Source of the DNA: DAOUJI01 sp965219565
GTDB lineage: Bacteria > Chloroflexota > Dehalococcoidia > Lucifugimonadales > JAGWBF01
Direction of reading: 5' to 3'
Assembly: GCA_965219565.1 (NCBI GenBank)
Contig: OZ244780.1
Coordinates: 1,302,001 to 1,366,000 of the forward strand
Length of the DNA: 64,000 nt
The translations under genes and the position numbers were made by a program. The notes beneath the pieces are model-generated. The model was not told where the DNA came from and did not search any database. It saw only the letters and a list, made by a program, of their open reading frames with translations. Positions 43,606-51,272 of the stretch are shown in pieces. Position 1 is the first letter of the stretch. Each line of letters begins with the position of its first letter.

Positions 43606-43977
43606 TTATTCCGACTTTGATTGCTCTATGGGCAGGCCCATTTCCTTCCAGCCGTTGATTCCTTCAGTCATGTAGCTTACGTTGGTGTACCCCATCTCCC
43701 TGAGTGTCTTCGCTGCCAGCGAAGATCGGCCTGCGCCCCCTCAATGGCAGACGATGCGGGCGTTCTTGTCGGGCAGCCGTTCCTCGGCCAACCCCTCCAG
43801 CCTGCCACGGGCCAGGTGCACAGCTCCGGGGATACGGGATGCGTCCCACTCTTCCTTTTCCCTGACGTCCAGGACTATGATGTCCTCCCCGTTTTTACGT
43901 GCGGCGTGGACTTCCTGGACCGGGGCGTTGGGCATCTCCGCCTGTGCCTTCCTGACCATCTCTCGCCCTGCGGACAT
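43606..43977 (-). CDS. Rhodanese-like sulfurtransferase, candidate selenoprotein (in-frame TGA at catalytic Cys, Sec79)
   Basis: A single-domain rhodanese of 123 residues if the TGA at 43741-43743 is decoded. The first 78 residues have IIVLDVREKEEWDASRIPGAVHL, the usual rhodanese core. After the TGA the same frame continues GGAGRSSLAAKTLREMGYTNV and MTEGINGWKEMGLP to a TAA at 43606-43608. In relatives the active-site loop is C-x4-R-S; here TGA occupies precisely the C position (IVCH-TGA-GGAGRSS). A SECIS-like hairpin follows at 23 nt. ATG 43977 has AAGGAG upstream. It probably transfers sulfur or selenium. The only alternative is a nonsense mutation. Confidence 0.85.
43707..43725 (-). promoter_or_regulatory. 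Candidate bacterial SECIS hairpin of the rhodanese gene
   Basis: On the minus strand TCTTCGCT pairs perfectly with AGCGAAGA (8 bp), leaving loop GGC at 43717-43715. The loop begins 23 nt after the TGA and has G at positions 1 and 2, which meets the bacterial SECIS description (16-37 nt, G in the first two loop bases). The hairpin lies within the coding region, so its position is constrained by both roles. Confidence 0.78.
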
Positions 43978-44297
43978 AGATTCTCCTTGTGAAAGGGGAA
44001 TTGGCTAACGCAAGTGTAGTAATACACCTTGCCCAGTGTCAACGTGGGTTGCGGCAGACTGGGGATTCGAACGAGACGCTCCGAAATGCGAGGGTGATAG
44101 GCGGGCGGAGTCAGGTCTACCTCAACGTGCACTTGAGAATAGCCGTTCTCCCGACAACGAATCTTACGAAATACGGGCGTATGTGAAGAGTCTATTGACA
44201 CAAACCCAATTAGATAAGATTATTGAAGTGTTCTTCTTCCATCTATTCAAAGGCAAAAATCGGTTTGAGGGTGTACGAGAGCGGAGAAAGGAGCCAC
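43978..44297. other. Intergenic region, 320 bp, between divergent genes
   Basis: I see no gene here. It must hold promoters for the rhodanese operon (minus) and the D-aminoacylase-like gene (plus, with AAAGGAG at about 44287). An AT-rich stretch lies at about 44200-44250. A TTCGAA-containing stretch at about 44063-44072 does not fold as a tRNA T-arm. Confidence 0.5.
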
Positions 44298-46028
44298 ATG
44301 CCAGATTATGACATTATCATCAAGGGAGGAATGGTTGTTGACGGGACCAGGGCGCCTCGTTATAGAAGCGACCTGGCGATCAAGAACGGAAAAATCGCCA
44401 AGATAGGAGGACTGAAGGGAGCCGGGGCCGCCACGGTCCTGGACGCTTCAGGCCTAATTGTCGCCCCCGGTTTTGTAGACCTTCACACCCACTACGACGC
44501 TCAGGTCCAATGGGACCCCTACTGCACCCTATCCGGCTGGCATGGAGTTACCTCCGTGGCCATCGGCAACTGTGGCTTCGGATTCGCTCCGTGTGAACCC
44601 GAATATCGGGATAGAGCGATGCTTTCGCTGACTCGCAACGAGGCCATACCCCTTAAGGCCATGCAAGAGGGGATGTTGTGGGATTGGGTGACGTTCCCTG
44701 AGTTCCTGGACAGCTTGGACCGCATCCCCAAGGGAGTGAATCTCCTGAGCTATGTGCCGCTGACGCCCCTTTATGGCTGGGTCATGGGATGGGACGAAGC
44801 CAAGAAGAGGCGGCCCACACAGGCGGAGTTGAAGGAGATGTGCAGGCTGGTGCACGAGGGAATGGACGCTGGGGCCTGCGGCTGGAGCGCCCAGGTCTCG
44901 GGGCCGGACTCCAACCAGCGAGACTACGACGGTACTCCAATGATTACCGACATGATGAGCCGTGAGGAAATCCTCGCCTTCGCCCAGGTCTTGGGCGAGC
45001 GGGATGAGGGCTACATCGAGTTGACGTACAGGGAGCCGACCGAAGGGCGGGAACCCATACCGGAGCTTACCCTGCAACTCTTTGAGGAAGTGGCCGAGGT
45101 GAGCGGCCGGCCAATCATTTACCAGGTGGTCATGCCCAATGTGTCTGATCCCGGCATACATCGGCAGAGGCTTGACTGGCTGGCGGACTGTGCCCGCAGG
45201 GGCCTCAGAGTGTATGGCCAAGGGATGACCACCCGTGGCGGCTTCGACCTGACCTTCGAGGACTGGAACCTGTTCGACGGGAGCGCCGCTTGGCGAGATG
45301 TGACCTTGGGGACGCCAGCCGAGCGTAAAGAGAAGATGCAGGACCCAGAACACAGGAGGAAACTGCGTGAGGATTGGGACTCGGGCGGACGACCTCACGG
45401 GGCTGTCCAACGTGGGTCTGTGGCGGGTTTGGTCGTCCAGAAAGTGGGCGATCAGAAGTTCGCGGACTACATTGGGCGGTCGGTCCCACAGATTGCACAG
45501 ATGGAAGGCAAGCACCTCATCGACGCATTGTTGGACTTGGTAGTGGCCGACGACCTTCAGACCGAGTTCCACGCCGCGGGGGACCGGGACAATTCTGAAT
45601 ACACAGCTGAGATAATGAATGACCCTCACGTGATCCCCGGACTATCCGATGGCGGGGCGCACGTCAAGTTCATGACCTTCGGAAGCTTTCCCACAGATGC
45701 CCTGGCCTGGATGGTGCGGGATGAGAAGCTGGTGAGCCTGGAGGAGGCCCACTACAAGTTGAGTTACCTGCCCGCTTTCTTTGGCGGGTTCCAGGACAGA
45801 GGAGTTGTTCGCGAGGGCGCCGCTGCAGACCTGGTGGTGTACGACCTGGAAAACCTGAAGCTGCTGCCCCCTGAGGTTGCCAGGGACCTGCCCGGAGATG
45901 AGTGGCGCAGGATTCAGAAGGCATCCGGGTATCGTTGGATTATGGTGAACGGCCAGGTGACCTTCGAGGACGGCGAGCCGACGGGAGCGCTGTCAGGCGA
46001 GCTGCTCCGCTATGGCAAGGGCGCGTAA
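44298..46028 (+). CDS. D-aminoacylase / N-acyl-D-amino-acid deacylase family amidohydrolase
   Basis: A 576-residue amidohydrolase. ATG 44298 with AAAGGAGCCAC upstream is the start; an earlier in-frame ATG lacks a site. DYDIIIKGGMVVDGTRAPRY and GFVDLHTHYDAQVQWDP open the family fold. GVTSVAIGNCGFGFAP includes the cysteine that ligands metal in D-aminoacylases. IYQVVMPN and PGLSDGGAHVKFM (final metal aspartate) follow, and the C-terminus is FEDGEPTGALSGELLR. These enzymes release D-amino acids from N-acyl derivatives, though many relatives have other amide substrates. It stands alone, with the Rieske gene convergent after it. Confidence 0.9.
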   Translation: MPDYDIIIKGGMVVDGTRAPRYRSDLAIKNGKIAKIGGLKGAGAATVLDASGLIVAPGFVDLHTHYDAQVQWDPYCTLSGWHGVTSVAIGNCGFGFAPCEPEYRDRAMLSLTRNEAIPLKAMQEGMLWDWVTFPEFLDSLDRIPKGVNLLSYVPLTPLYGWVMGWDEAKKRRPTQAELKEMCRLVHEGMDAGACGWSAQVSGPDSNQRDYDGTPMITDMMSREEILAFAQVLGERDEGYIELTYREPTEGREPIPELTLQLFEEVAEVSGRPIIYQVVMPNVSDPGIHRQRLDWLADCARRGLRVYGQGMTTRGGFDLTFEDWNLFDGSAAWRDVTLGTPAERKEKMQDPEHRRKLREDWDSGGRPHGAVQRGSVAGLVVQKVGDQKFADYIGRSVPQIAQMEGKHLIDALLDLVVADDLQTEFHAAGDRDNSEYTAEIMNDPHVIPGLSDGGAHVKFMTFGSFPTDALAWMVRDEKLVSLEEAHYKLSYLPAFFGGFQDRGVVREGAAADLVVYDLENLKLLPPEVARDLPGDEWRRIQKASGYRWIMVNGQVTFEDGEPTGALSGELLRYGKGA

Positions 46029-46153
46029 AGCTGAGGTAACCTGGACCTGATGTACTGACTCCCAGGCTCATGCCCCCTATCGGCCATGCCCTTGGGGACG
46101 AGTCTGAAAGGGGCTCCCCACCGGGTCAGAGGACGATCGGATATAGGCTAGGT

Positions 46154-46474
46154 CTATTCTGATGGAGTCCCTATCAGGATGTCGTCGCCCTCTATCTTGA
46201 CCGGATACACTGTGAGTGCTTCCATGGCTGGAGGGGTTATGACCTCGCCAGTCCTGACGTCGAATGTAGCCCCGTGGAGGGGGCATGCCACCTCGTGTTC
46301 ATACAGCAGTCCGCGGGACAGCATCCCATCTTCGTGGGTGCATGCTTCGTTAACGGCGTAGAGCTGGCCATCATAGTTGCATAGCAGTATCCGTTCGCCG
46401 GCTATCCTGACCAGCTTCATTTGACCGGGTTTCAGGTCTCCGACCTCTGCTGCCTTCACAAACTCCTGAGGCAT
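46154..46474 (-). CDS. Rieske 2Fe-2S ferredoxin-type protein
   Basis: A 106-residue soluble Rieske protein. The cluster motifs are ACTHEDG and VACPLHGATFD, giving two Cys and two His ligands. Remaining strands (KLVRIAGERILLCNYDGQLYAVN, EALTVYPVKIEGDDILIG) fit the small nitrite-reductase/biphenyl-dioxygenase ferredoxin type. It probably passes electrons to a ring-hydroxylating or similar oxygenase that is not in this window. AGGGACC precedes the start. Confidence 0.9.
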   Translation of the reverse strand: MPQEFVKAAEVGDLKPGQMKLVRIAGERILLCNYDGQLYAVNEACTHEDGMLSRGLLYEHEVACPLHGATFDVRTGEVITPPAMEALTVYPVKIEGDDILIGTPSE

Positions 46475-46603
46475 GGTCCCTCCTTCATCGCAACGTGGCT
46501 ATTATGATACCCCACCGGCCACAAAGAACAGCTTCGGTAATAGTTCTAGTTGGGCTGACCGCTCTGGTTTTCATTGTAAATTGTTGGGGGAGCTTTGGCG
46601 AAT

Positions 46604-46727
46604 TGACGGCGTTGACCCCTCTTGCTCCACGGCTATCATTCGGTCAAATTAGGGGCGAATCAGGGGAATTGGCATAAGCGCAACAGCACGGAGGGCGCCG
46701 CTATTGAGCTACGAGTTCGTTTTAGGT
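46604..46727 (+). repeat. Diverged duplicate of the enoyl-CoA hydratase promoter and start region (copy 1)
   Basis: GGCGTTGACCCCTCTTGCTC, GGCTATCATTCGGTCAAATT, CAGCACGGAGGGCGCC and TGAGCTACGAGTTC match, with scattered changes, the segment at 47650-47757 that leads into the enoyl-CoA hydratase gene. The ATG of the real gene corresponds to a TTG here. The two copies are about 1.05 kb apart and flank the broken gene at 46872-47485. Confidence 0.75.
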
Positions 46728-46829
46728 ATGGCGGGGCTGTTGATGCCTGCCAGAGTTCTTACAGAACTGGTTGGAGCCATCGTTGAAAGTAACAGGGTCG
46801 ACGACCTTTTTACACAAATCCTTGAATAG
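46704..46829 (+). CDS. Possible 41-residue small ORF in the duplicated leader
   Basis: From TTG 46704, aligned with the true hydratase start, the frame stays open for 41 codons. It starts like the hydratase (S-Y-E-F), then diverges into a hydrophobic, helical sequence (VLGMAGLLMPARVLTELVG) ending at TAG 46827-46829. It has the duplicated promoter and a GGAGGG site. It may be a remnant rather than a gene. Confidence 0.25.
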   Translation: MSYEFVLGMAGLLMPARVLTELVGAIVESNRVDDLFTQILE

Positions 46830-46871
46830 GGTTCGCTGAGTTCTCGTGCTTACCCATAGATGGCAATAGGT

Positions 46872-47485
46872 CTAGGGCGTCGATAATGGAATGGGGCGAA
46901 ACTCGTCCCTGACTTCCTCGCAAACACGCGCCACTTCATCACTCATTACCTTCGATGAGACAGCGCACATGAGCCGCCATACCCTTTGGGTATCAGGCTC
47001 AGAGATGACTATCAATAGGACACCTTGAGGCGAGCTCTGTGCCGGGCCTTGAGCATGACCCCGAGACGTTGCCAGATGTAGACCACCGCGGTGCCAGGTC
47101 ACGGGCTCGCCGAATTCCGCGCCGACGAATAGCTCAATCCAAGACGCCAAAACCCCTGTGGGCCGGGCGTCGCTGTACACTCCGTCCGAATAAGCGGCAA
47201 TGAGCACTCTTTCCTCATCCTCTGAGGCTGCCACCTTTCCTGACATGCTGAAGTCTGGTAGGTCTGGAGGAGCGCCGAGTCGTTCTTAAGCATCTCGATG
47301 ACTCGCCCATAGGCGACCGGGAGCATGACGTTGAATCCAGGTGGGATCTGCCACTCCGAATCAACGGCTATGGTGACAGTGGTTCTTGACGGAGGCTCGG
47401 TGTCAGTGGCCCTCCAACACGCGGCGGCAGCGAAAACGACGATGAATAATATCGCGACGTCGATGCTCTGATTCCATGTACTCAA
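46872..47485 (-). pseudogene. Frameshifted lipoprotein-like gene of unknown function
   Basis: Two overlapping frames appear to belong to one protein. The first (from ATG 47485) has a signal-like start (ILFIVVFAAAACWRATD with a lipobox-like AAAAC), then TVTIAVDSEWQIPPGFNVML and EMLKNDSALL. The second, in another frame, begins about 47280 (LGAPPDLPDF) and runs VLIAAYSDGVYSDA, ELFVGAEFGEP and VRDEFRPIPL to a stop at 46872. The switch must lie between about 47245 and 47290. I do not recognise the family. It could be a recent pseudogene, two separate small genes, or an assembly error. Confidence 0.45.
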
Positions 47486-47649
47486 TTGACATCAGGCTAC
47501 GAGAGAATAGTTCCCCTCTATTCAGTGAACTGCTCCGGGAGCTGCTCCCAAAGGGCCCATCGCGATAAATTAACCAGTCGGGGAACCGGTGACCAACACT
47601 AACACAAAGTTGTCGTGTGGTCGATTTGACTGGGGGATGGCTGTTCTAT

Positions 47650-47757
47650 GCGGCGTTGACCCGCTCTTGCTCCAAGGCTATCATTCGGTCAAAGTAGGGG
47701 TGAATTGGCCGACGGGCAGCAGCACGGAGGGTGCCACAATGAGCTATGAGTTCTTTA
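47650..47757 (+). repeat. Enoyl-CoA hydratase promoter and start region (copy 2 of the duplication)
   Basis: The intact counterpart of 46604-46727. It contains the TTGACC...TATCAT promoter and the GGAGGG ribosome site, and runs into the first codons of the hydratase gene. Confidence 0.75.
47656..47684 (+). promoter_or_regulatory. Promoter of the enoyl-CoA hydratase gene
   Basis: TTGACC (47656-47661), a 17-bp spacer and TATCAT (47679-47684), 55 bp before ATG 47739. The same promoter, with a 16-bp spacer, is present in the upstream duplicate. Confidence 0.6.
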
Positions 47758-48545
47758 TCGTGGAGACTGTAGACCATGTCTCCACAGTCACCTTGAACAG
47801 GCCGGACAAGCTGAACGCTCTCAGCCATGCCATGACCAGGGAGTTCCACGTCGTCCTGGACGGCATCGAGGCCCAGTTCCCCGACGTGCGGGCCATCATC
47901 GTCACCGGCACGGGAAGGGGCTTTTGTTCCGGGGCCGACGTGGTGGAACAGCGGGCGTCATTGGACGGAGGCGGAGAGCAGCCTCCTCCGGGCCGGATTC
48001 ATGCTCCAAGGACCGTGAGCATAACGGCACTGGCGCCCCGGCTTCGCAGTCTGCCTCAGGCGACCATAGCCGCAGTCAACGGAGTGGCTGCGGGAGCCGG
48101 TTTGGCGCTGGCCCTGGCCTGCGACATACGAATCGCGTCCGAGACATCCCGGTTTTCGTCCATTTTCATTAAGCGCTCCCTGATGCCCGACACCGCCGCC
48201 TCGTACACTCTGCCGCAGCTGGTGGGGTTCGGAGTGGCTGCCGAGATGACTCTCACGGGCCGGATGTATGGAGCGGCTTGGGCCAAGGACAAAGGGCTGG
48301 TCAATGACGTTGTGCCGGAAGACGGGTTGATGGAAGAGGCAATGTCTCTGGCGTCGGAGATCGCTTCTAATCCGCCTCTGGCGGTGCGGGCCGCCAAAGA
48401 GCTCATGTACAAGCTGGACGTTGACCTGCAGGATGTAATTGAACGGGAGATGAACGCAAACCTGCCGCTGCGCCACACCGAGGACAGACTGGAAGCCGCA
48501 ACGTCCTTCCTAGAGAAGCGGTCCCCGGAGTATAAGGGACGGTAG
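47739..48545 (+). CDS. Enoyl-CoA hydratase/isomerase
   Basis: A 268-residue crotonase-fold enzyme hydrating 2-enoyl-CoA or a related CoA ester. ATG 47739 has GGAGGG upstream. Motifs are VTLNRPDKLNALSHAM, IIVTGTGRGFCSGADVVE (first oxyanion-hole segment), ATIAAVNGVAAGAGLALALACDIRIAS (second) and FSSIFIKRSLMPDTAASYTLPQLVG; the residue normally Glu in the GL-P-D/E stretch is Asp here. The C-terminal helix carries RTEDRLEA-like RHTEDRLEAATSFLEKRSPEYKGR (read from HTEDRLEA). It belongs with the DUF35 and thiolase genes in acyl-CoA degradation. Confidence 0.9.
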   Translation: MSYEFFIVETVDHVSTVTLNRPDKLNALSHAMTREFHVVLDGIEAQFPDVRAIIVTGTGRGFCSGADVVEQRASLDGGGEQPPPGRIHAPRTVSITALAPRLRSLPQATIAAVNGVAAGAGLALALACDIRIASETSRFSSIFIKRSLMPDTAASYTLPQLVGFGVAAEMTLTGRMYGAAWAKDKGLVNDVVPEDGLMEEAMSLASEIASNPPLAVRAAKELMYKLDVDLQDVIEREMNANLPLRHTEDRLEAATSFLEKRSPEYKGR

Positions 48546-48601
48546 AGGTTCTCGGACCGGCAGCACGGGTGGCCTATATTGCAGACCAGACCCGCTTACG
48601 G

Positions 48602-48630
48602 TTGAGCAGACGGCTTCCCGATGATAGAAT
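48602..48630 (+). promoter_or_regulatory. Promoter of the DUF35-thiolase operon
   Basis: TTGAGC (48602-48607), 17 bp, TAGAAT (48625-48630) preceded by TG (extended -10). Its downstream bases (ATGATAGAATCC, then GCAT and TTCG) resemble those of the tRNA-Asn promoter at 51095-51123. Confidence 0.6.
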
Positions 48631-48734
48631 CCGTTGCGAAGCATAGTTCGCCTATTGTCGCCTTTGTGTACAAACACGTCCGTAGGCGGTAAGAGGCGCA
48701 GTTCCCTAGAGACACCGAGAAACAGAGGAGAGAC

Positions 48735-49145
48735 ATGACAAAGCAAGGAGTGGTCCCCGACCAGTTGACCCAGGGTTTCTGGGACGCCGCCAACGAAGGG
48801 CGGCTGGCTGTCCAGAACTGTACTACATGCAACAGGCTCCAATTCCCGGCTCAGGCGGCCTGCGACGAGTGCGGGTCAGGAGACTCCCTGGAGTGGAAGC
48901 AGGTGAGCGGCCGGGGCAAGATATACAACTACGGGGTAGTCCACGATTGCCCCATCGCTCTGCTCAAAGAGGACTTGCCGTTCAACCTGGCGGTGATCAT
49001 GTTGGATGACGATTCCGAGATCCTGATGTATTCCCATCTCCCGGGGATCCCAGTCGACCAGGTCCCGGTGGGGGCTGCCGTTGAGGTCATCTTCGAGGCC
49101 ACTGCAAACGGCCAGATGGTCCCTGAGTGGAAGGTCGCGGGCTAG
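48735..49145 (+). CDS. DUF35 OB-fold acyl-CoA-associated zinc-ribbon protein
   Basis: A 136-residue protein with an N-terminal helix (FWDAANEGRLAVQNC), a rubredoxin-like zinc ribbon (NCTTCNRLQFPAQAACDECG) and an OB-fold with VSGRGKIYNYGVVHD and FNLAVIMLDD. Such proteins pair with SCP2-type thiolases and with acyl-CoA dehydratases, as in steroid side-chain degradation (ChsH2 type), probably binding CoA. It precedes the thiolase by about 60 bp. GAGGAGAGAC lies upstream of ATG 48735. Confidence 0.88.
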   Translation: MTKQGVVPDQLTQGFWDAANEGRLAVQNCTTCNRLQFPAQAACDECGSGDSLEWKQVSGRGKIYNYGVVHDCPIALLKEDLPFNLAVIMLDDDSEILMYSHLPGIPVDQVPVGAAVEVIFEATANGQMVPEWKVAG

Positions 49146-49206
49146 AGCCGCCCGACGTTTAAGACAGGTAAGCACAAAAGTTGGCTGATTCAGAAAGGAG
49201 AGAACA

Positions 49207-50538
49207 ATGACTACCCAGACTCCTCACGCATCGATGTACAGGGTTGACGAGGGATTAGGGGTATGGGCACACAAAGGCAAGGTGGCGGCGGTAGGCATAG
49301 GCCACTCTCCCACCGCACGTCGCTGGGACGAGGAACCGGAGACCAGCGTGGGAGCCTGGAGCATCCTGGCCCTCAGGAGAGCAATGGAGGACGCCGGCGT
49401 CACACCAGACCAAGTTGACGGCATGGTGGTGGTCCCGGAGACTACCACGGGGGCGCACTGGGAACAGGGCAAGCCCATACCAGAAAAGACGCTCAATGCC
49501 TTCAATCAGACTAACGACCCTTTGGACGGAATCGCCAAGCTCAGCGCAGAGTGGCTATTGAAGAACATGCCGGAGCTGACCAACGTCAATTTCACGATGC
49601 ACGCATCAGCGTGCATGTCTCACGCCTTGGTGGTGGCAGCTCAAGCAGTGGGCAGCGGCATGGCCAACACCTGCCTGGTGTTGAAGGGTTGGCATAATTT
49701 GGAGGGCCGGTACAACCACGGAGGCGTCAGCGCCCAGGACTCGGTTACTGGGACATTCGCGACGGCGACGGGACGGACCCTCTGGGGAGCGCCGGGCTGC
49801 TACGCCACCGCCCTCCAGTTCGCCGAGTACTGCCGCAAATATGGGAAGAGCCATGAGATGATGGCCCCGTTCATGCGGAACTCCAGGCGGAACGGGCTGC
49901 TGTTCCCAGAGGGATACTGGGCCCAACATCGGCCCGAGGAACTGACCGTGGAGGACTACCTGAGCGCCCGGTGGATTGCCAAACCGGCGAACCTTTTCGA
50001 CAACGACATACCCATCATGGCTTCTGCGGCCTACTTGTTTACAACGGCCGAGCGGGCCAAGGACATGAAGCAGAAGCCCGTGTACATCCTCAACCACGTG
50101 TCCAGCAAGGCCAAGCCCAGGAGCATTCTTCCCAGTCTCGATGAAGTGGAGGCGGAAACCGCCAAAACGGGACGGAGACTCTACGAGGGGGCGGGAATCA
50201 CAGCCAACGACCTGTCTTTCGAGAACATGTACGACGGTTTCACCCTGTTCCACCAGTTCCACGTGGAAGGCTTGGGATACCGGGGCATCAAGTTTGGAGA
50301 TGCCCTGGACTTTTACCAGACTGACATCAGCATCGAAGGGCCGAGCCCGATTCTGCCCAGCGGCGGCAACATAGGCGGAGGCCGGAGCCGCTTCTGGATG
50401 CATACCGACAGTATGCAACAGATACAGGGACGGGCTGGGGGGCGGCAGCTCACAGGTGTGAAACCGGAGATAGGAATCTCCGGCGGCCCGATGCCGTTAG
50501 GTGGCAACTTCACCGTGTGGAGCGCCAATCCTGACTAG
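49207..50538 (+). CDS. SCP-x/thiolase-like acetyl-CoA acetyltransferase family protein
   Basis: A 443-residue thiolase-fold protein. GKVAAVGIGHSPTARR and WSILALRRAMEDAGVTPDQVDGMVV are the family opening. HASACMSHALVVAAQAVGSG contains the expected nucleophilic cysteine. The C-terminal GGNIGGGRSRFW replaces the usual histidine-bearing G-H-P loop, as in the lipid-transfer/SCP-x branch that works with a DUF35 partner. It probably cleaves or condenses a 3-oxoacyl-CoA, possibly of a branched or cyclic substrate. AAAGGAGAGAAC precedes the start. Confidence 0.88.
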   Translation: MTTQTPHASMYRVDEGLGVWAHKGKVAAVGIGHSPTARRWDEEPETSVGAWSILALRRAMEDAGVTPDQVDGMVVVPETTTGAHWEQGKPIPEKTLNAFNQTNDPLDGIAKLSAEWLLKNMPELTNVNFTMHASACMSHALVVAAQAVGSGMANTCLVLKGWHNLEGRYNHGGVSAQDSVTGTFATATGRTLWGAPGCYATALQFAEYCRKYGKSHEMMAPFMRNSRRNGLLFPEGYWAQHRPEELTVEDYLSARWIAKPANLFDNDIPIMASAAYLFTTAERAKDMKQKPVYILNHVSSKAKPRSILPSLDEVEAETAKTGRRLYEGAGITANDLSFENMYDGFTLFHQFHVEGLGYRGIKFGDALDFYQTDISIEGPSPILPSGGNIGGGRSRFWMHTDSMQQIQGRAGGRQLTGVKPEIGISGGPMPLGGNFTVWSANPD

Positions 50539-50591
50539 TCGACGCGGCGCTTCGTTAGCTCTAACTTTCTCGCATGAATAGAAAGCGTTGT

Positions 50592-50640
50592 CCCGCCGAT
50601 AGGTCCGTCAGTCCTTGGACTGATGAGCAAGCTCGGCGGG
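50592..50640 (+). promoter_or_regulatory. Nested hairpin in the leader of the HAD gene
   Basis: Outer arms CCCGCCGA (50592-50599) and TCGGCGGG (50633-50640) pair over 8 bp. They enclose an inner hairpin TCAGTC-CTTG-GACTGA (50608-50623). It ends 34 bp before the GTG of the next gene and follows the thiolase. It is either a structured leader or a thiolase terminator, though no T-run follows. Confidence 0.45.
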
Positions 50641-50674
50641 GCTGGCCGATACCCTAAAGAGAGGAACCCGCCTG

Positions 50675-51040
50675 GTGATATTGATAAGTTTCGACATAGA
50701 CGGCACCCTGGAGGTGGGCGACCCTCCCGGAATACTGACTATGGATATGGTGAGGATGGTCCGAGACAAAGGGTTCTTGATAGGTAGTTGTTCGGACCGG
50801 CCGGTCAGCATTCAGAGAGCCATTTGGGAGAGCCACAACATCCCGGTGGACTTTGCCGTGACAAAGCACATGCTTCCCGACGTTAAGGCTAAGTTCGAGG
50901 CCGACGTCTACTACCATATCGGCGATAGGGAAGACCTGGACAAGAAGTATGCACTAGAGGCGGGCTTCGAGTTCCTCTGGCCGAACGAAGCCGCTGAGAT
51001 GCCCTGGTTCGTGTCAGACGTCAACGCCGGGGCATCGTAA
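50675..51040 (+). CDS. Small HAD-fold phosphatase-like protein
   Basis: A 121-residue protein with the HAD nucleophile motif at the very N-terminus (ILISFDIDGTLEVG, with Asp nucleophile and second Asp). A later motif GSCSDRP has the motif-II-like serine. VYYHIGDREDLDKKYALEAGF gives the third and fourth acidic sites. It lacks a cap domain and is shorter than usual. The start is GTG 50675 with GAGGAAC upstream. A hydrolase of a small phosphorylated metabolite is plausible. Confidence 0.75.
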   Translation: MILISFDIDGTLEVGDPPGILTMDMVRMVRDKGFLIGSCSDRPVSIQRAIWESHNIPVDFAVTKHMLPDVKAKFEADVYYHIGDREDLDKKYALEAGFEFLWPNEAAEMPWFVSDVNAGAS

Positions 51041-51094
51041 GTCCTTCATCTCTCCTGAAACGTTACTATCTGCATGGGGGAACCGGGGCTCTTA

Positions 51095-51123
51095 TTGAGC
51101 CTACAGCGTCTCAATGATAGAAT
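51095..51123 (+). promoter_or_regulatory. Promoter of tRNA-Asn
   Basis: TTGAGC (51095-51100), 17 bp, TAGAAT (51118-51123) preceded by TG. It has the same hexamers and spacing as the promoter at 48602-48630, and lies about 40 bp upstream of the tRNA. Confidence 0.6.
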
Positions 51124-51163
51124 CCCTTTTGCAGCATTCTTCGTCCCCTTGCTGCGCTCACCT

Positions 51164-51238
51164 TCCCCAGTAGCTCAGTGGTAGAGCGGGCGGCTGTTAA
51201 CCGCTAGGTCGTAGGTTCGAATCCTACCTGGGGAGCCA
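51164..51238 (+). tRNA. tRNA-Asn (anticodon GTT)
   Basis: TCCCCAG (51164-51170) pairs with CTGGGGA (51228-51234). G73 and an encoded CCA follow. The D-arm AGCTCAGTGGTAGAGC, the anticodon loop CTGTTAA with GTT at 51196-51198 and the T-loop GGTTCGAATCC are all standard. A serine recombinase begins just beyond its 3' end, so this gene marks the attachment end of the mobile element. Confidence 0.97.
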
Positions 51239-51272
51239 ATCCTCCTAACACTAAGTACTTCGGCCGTTGTCG

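Noticed and set aside
44050..44100. TTCGAA-containing stretch upstream of the rhodanese as a tRNA (or tRNA-Sec)
   Set aside because: The bases around TTCGAAT do not pair as a T-stem on either strand, and no acceptor stem or anticodon arm is found.
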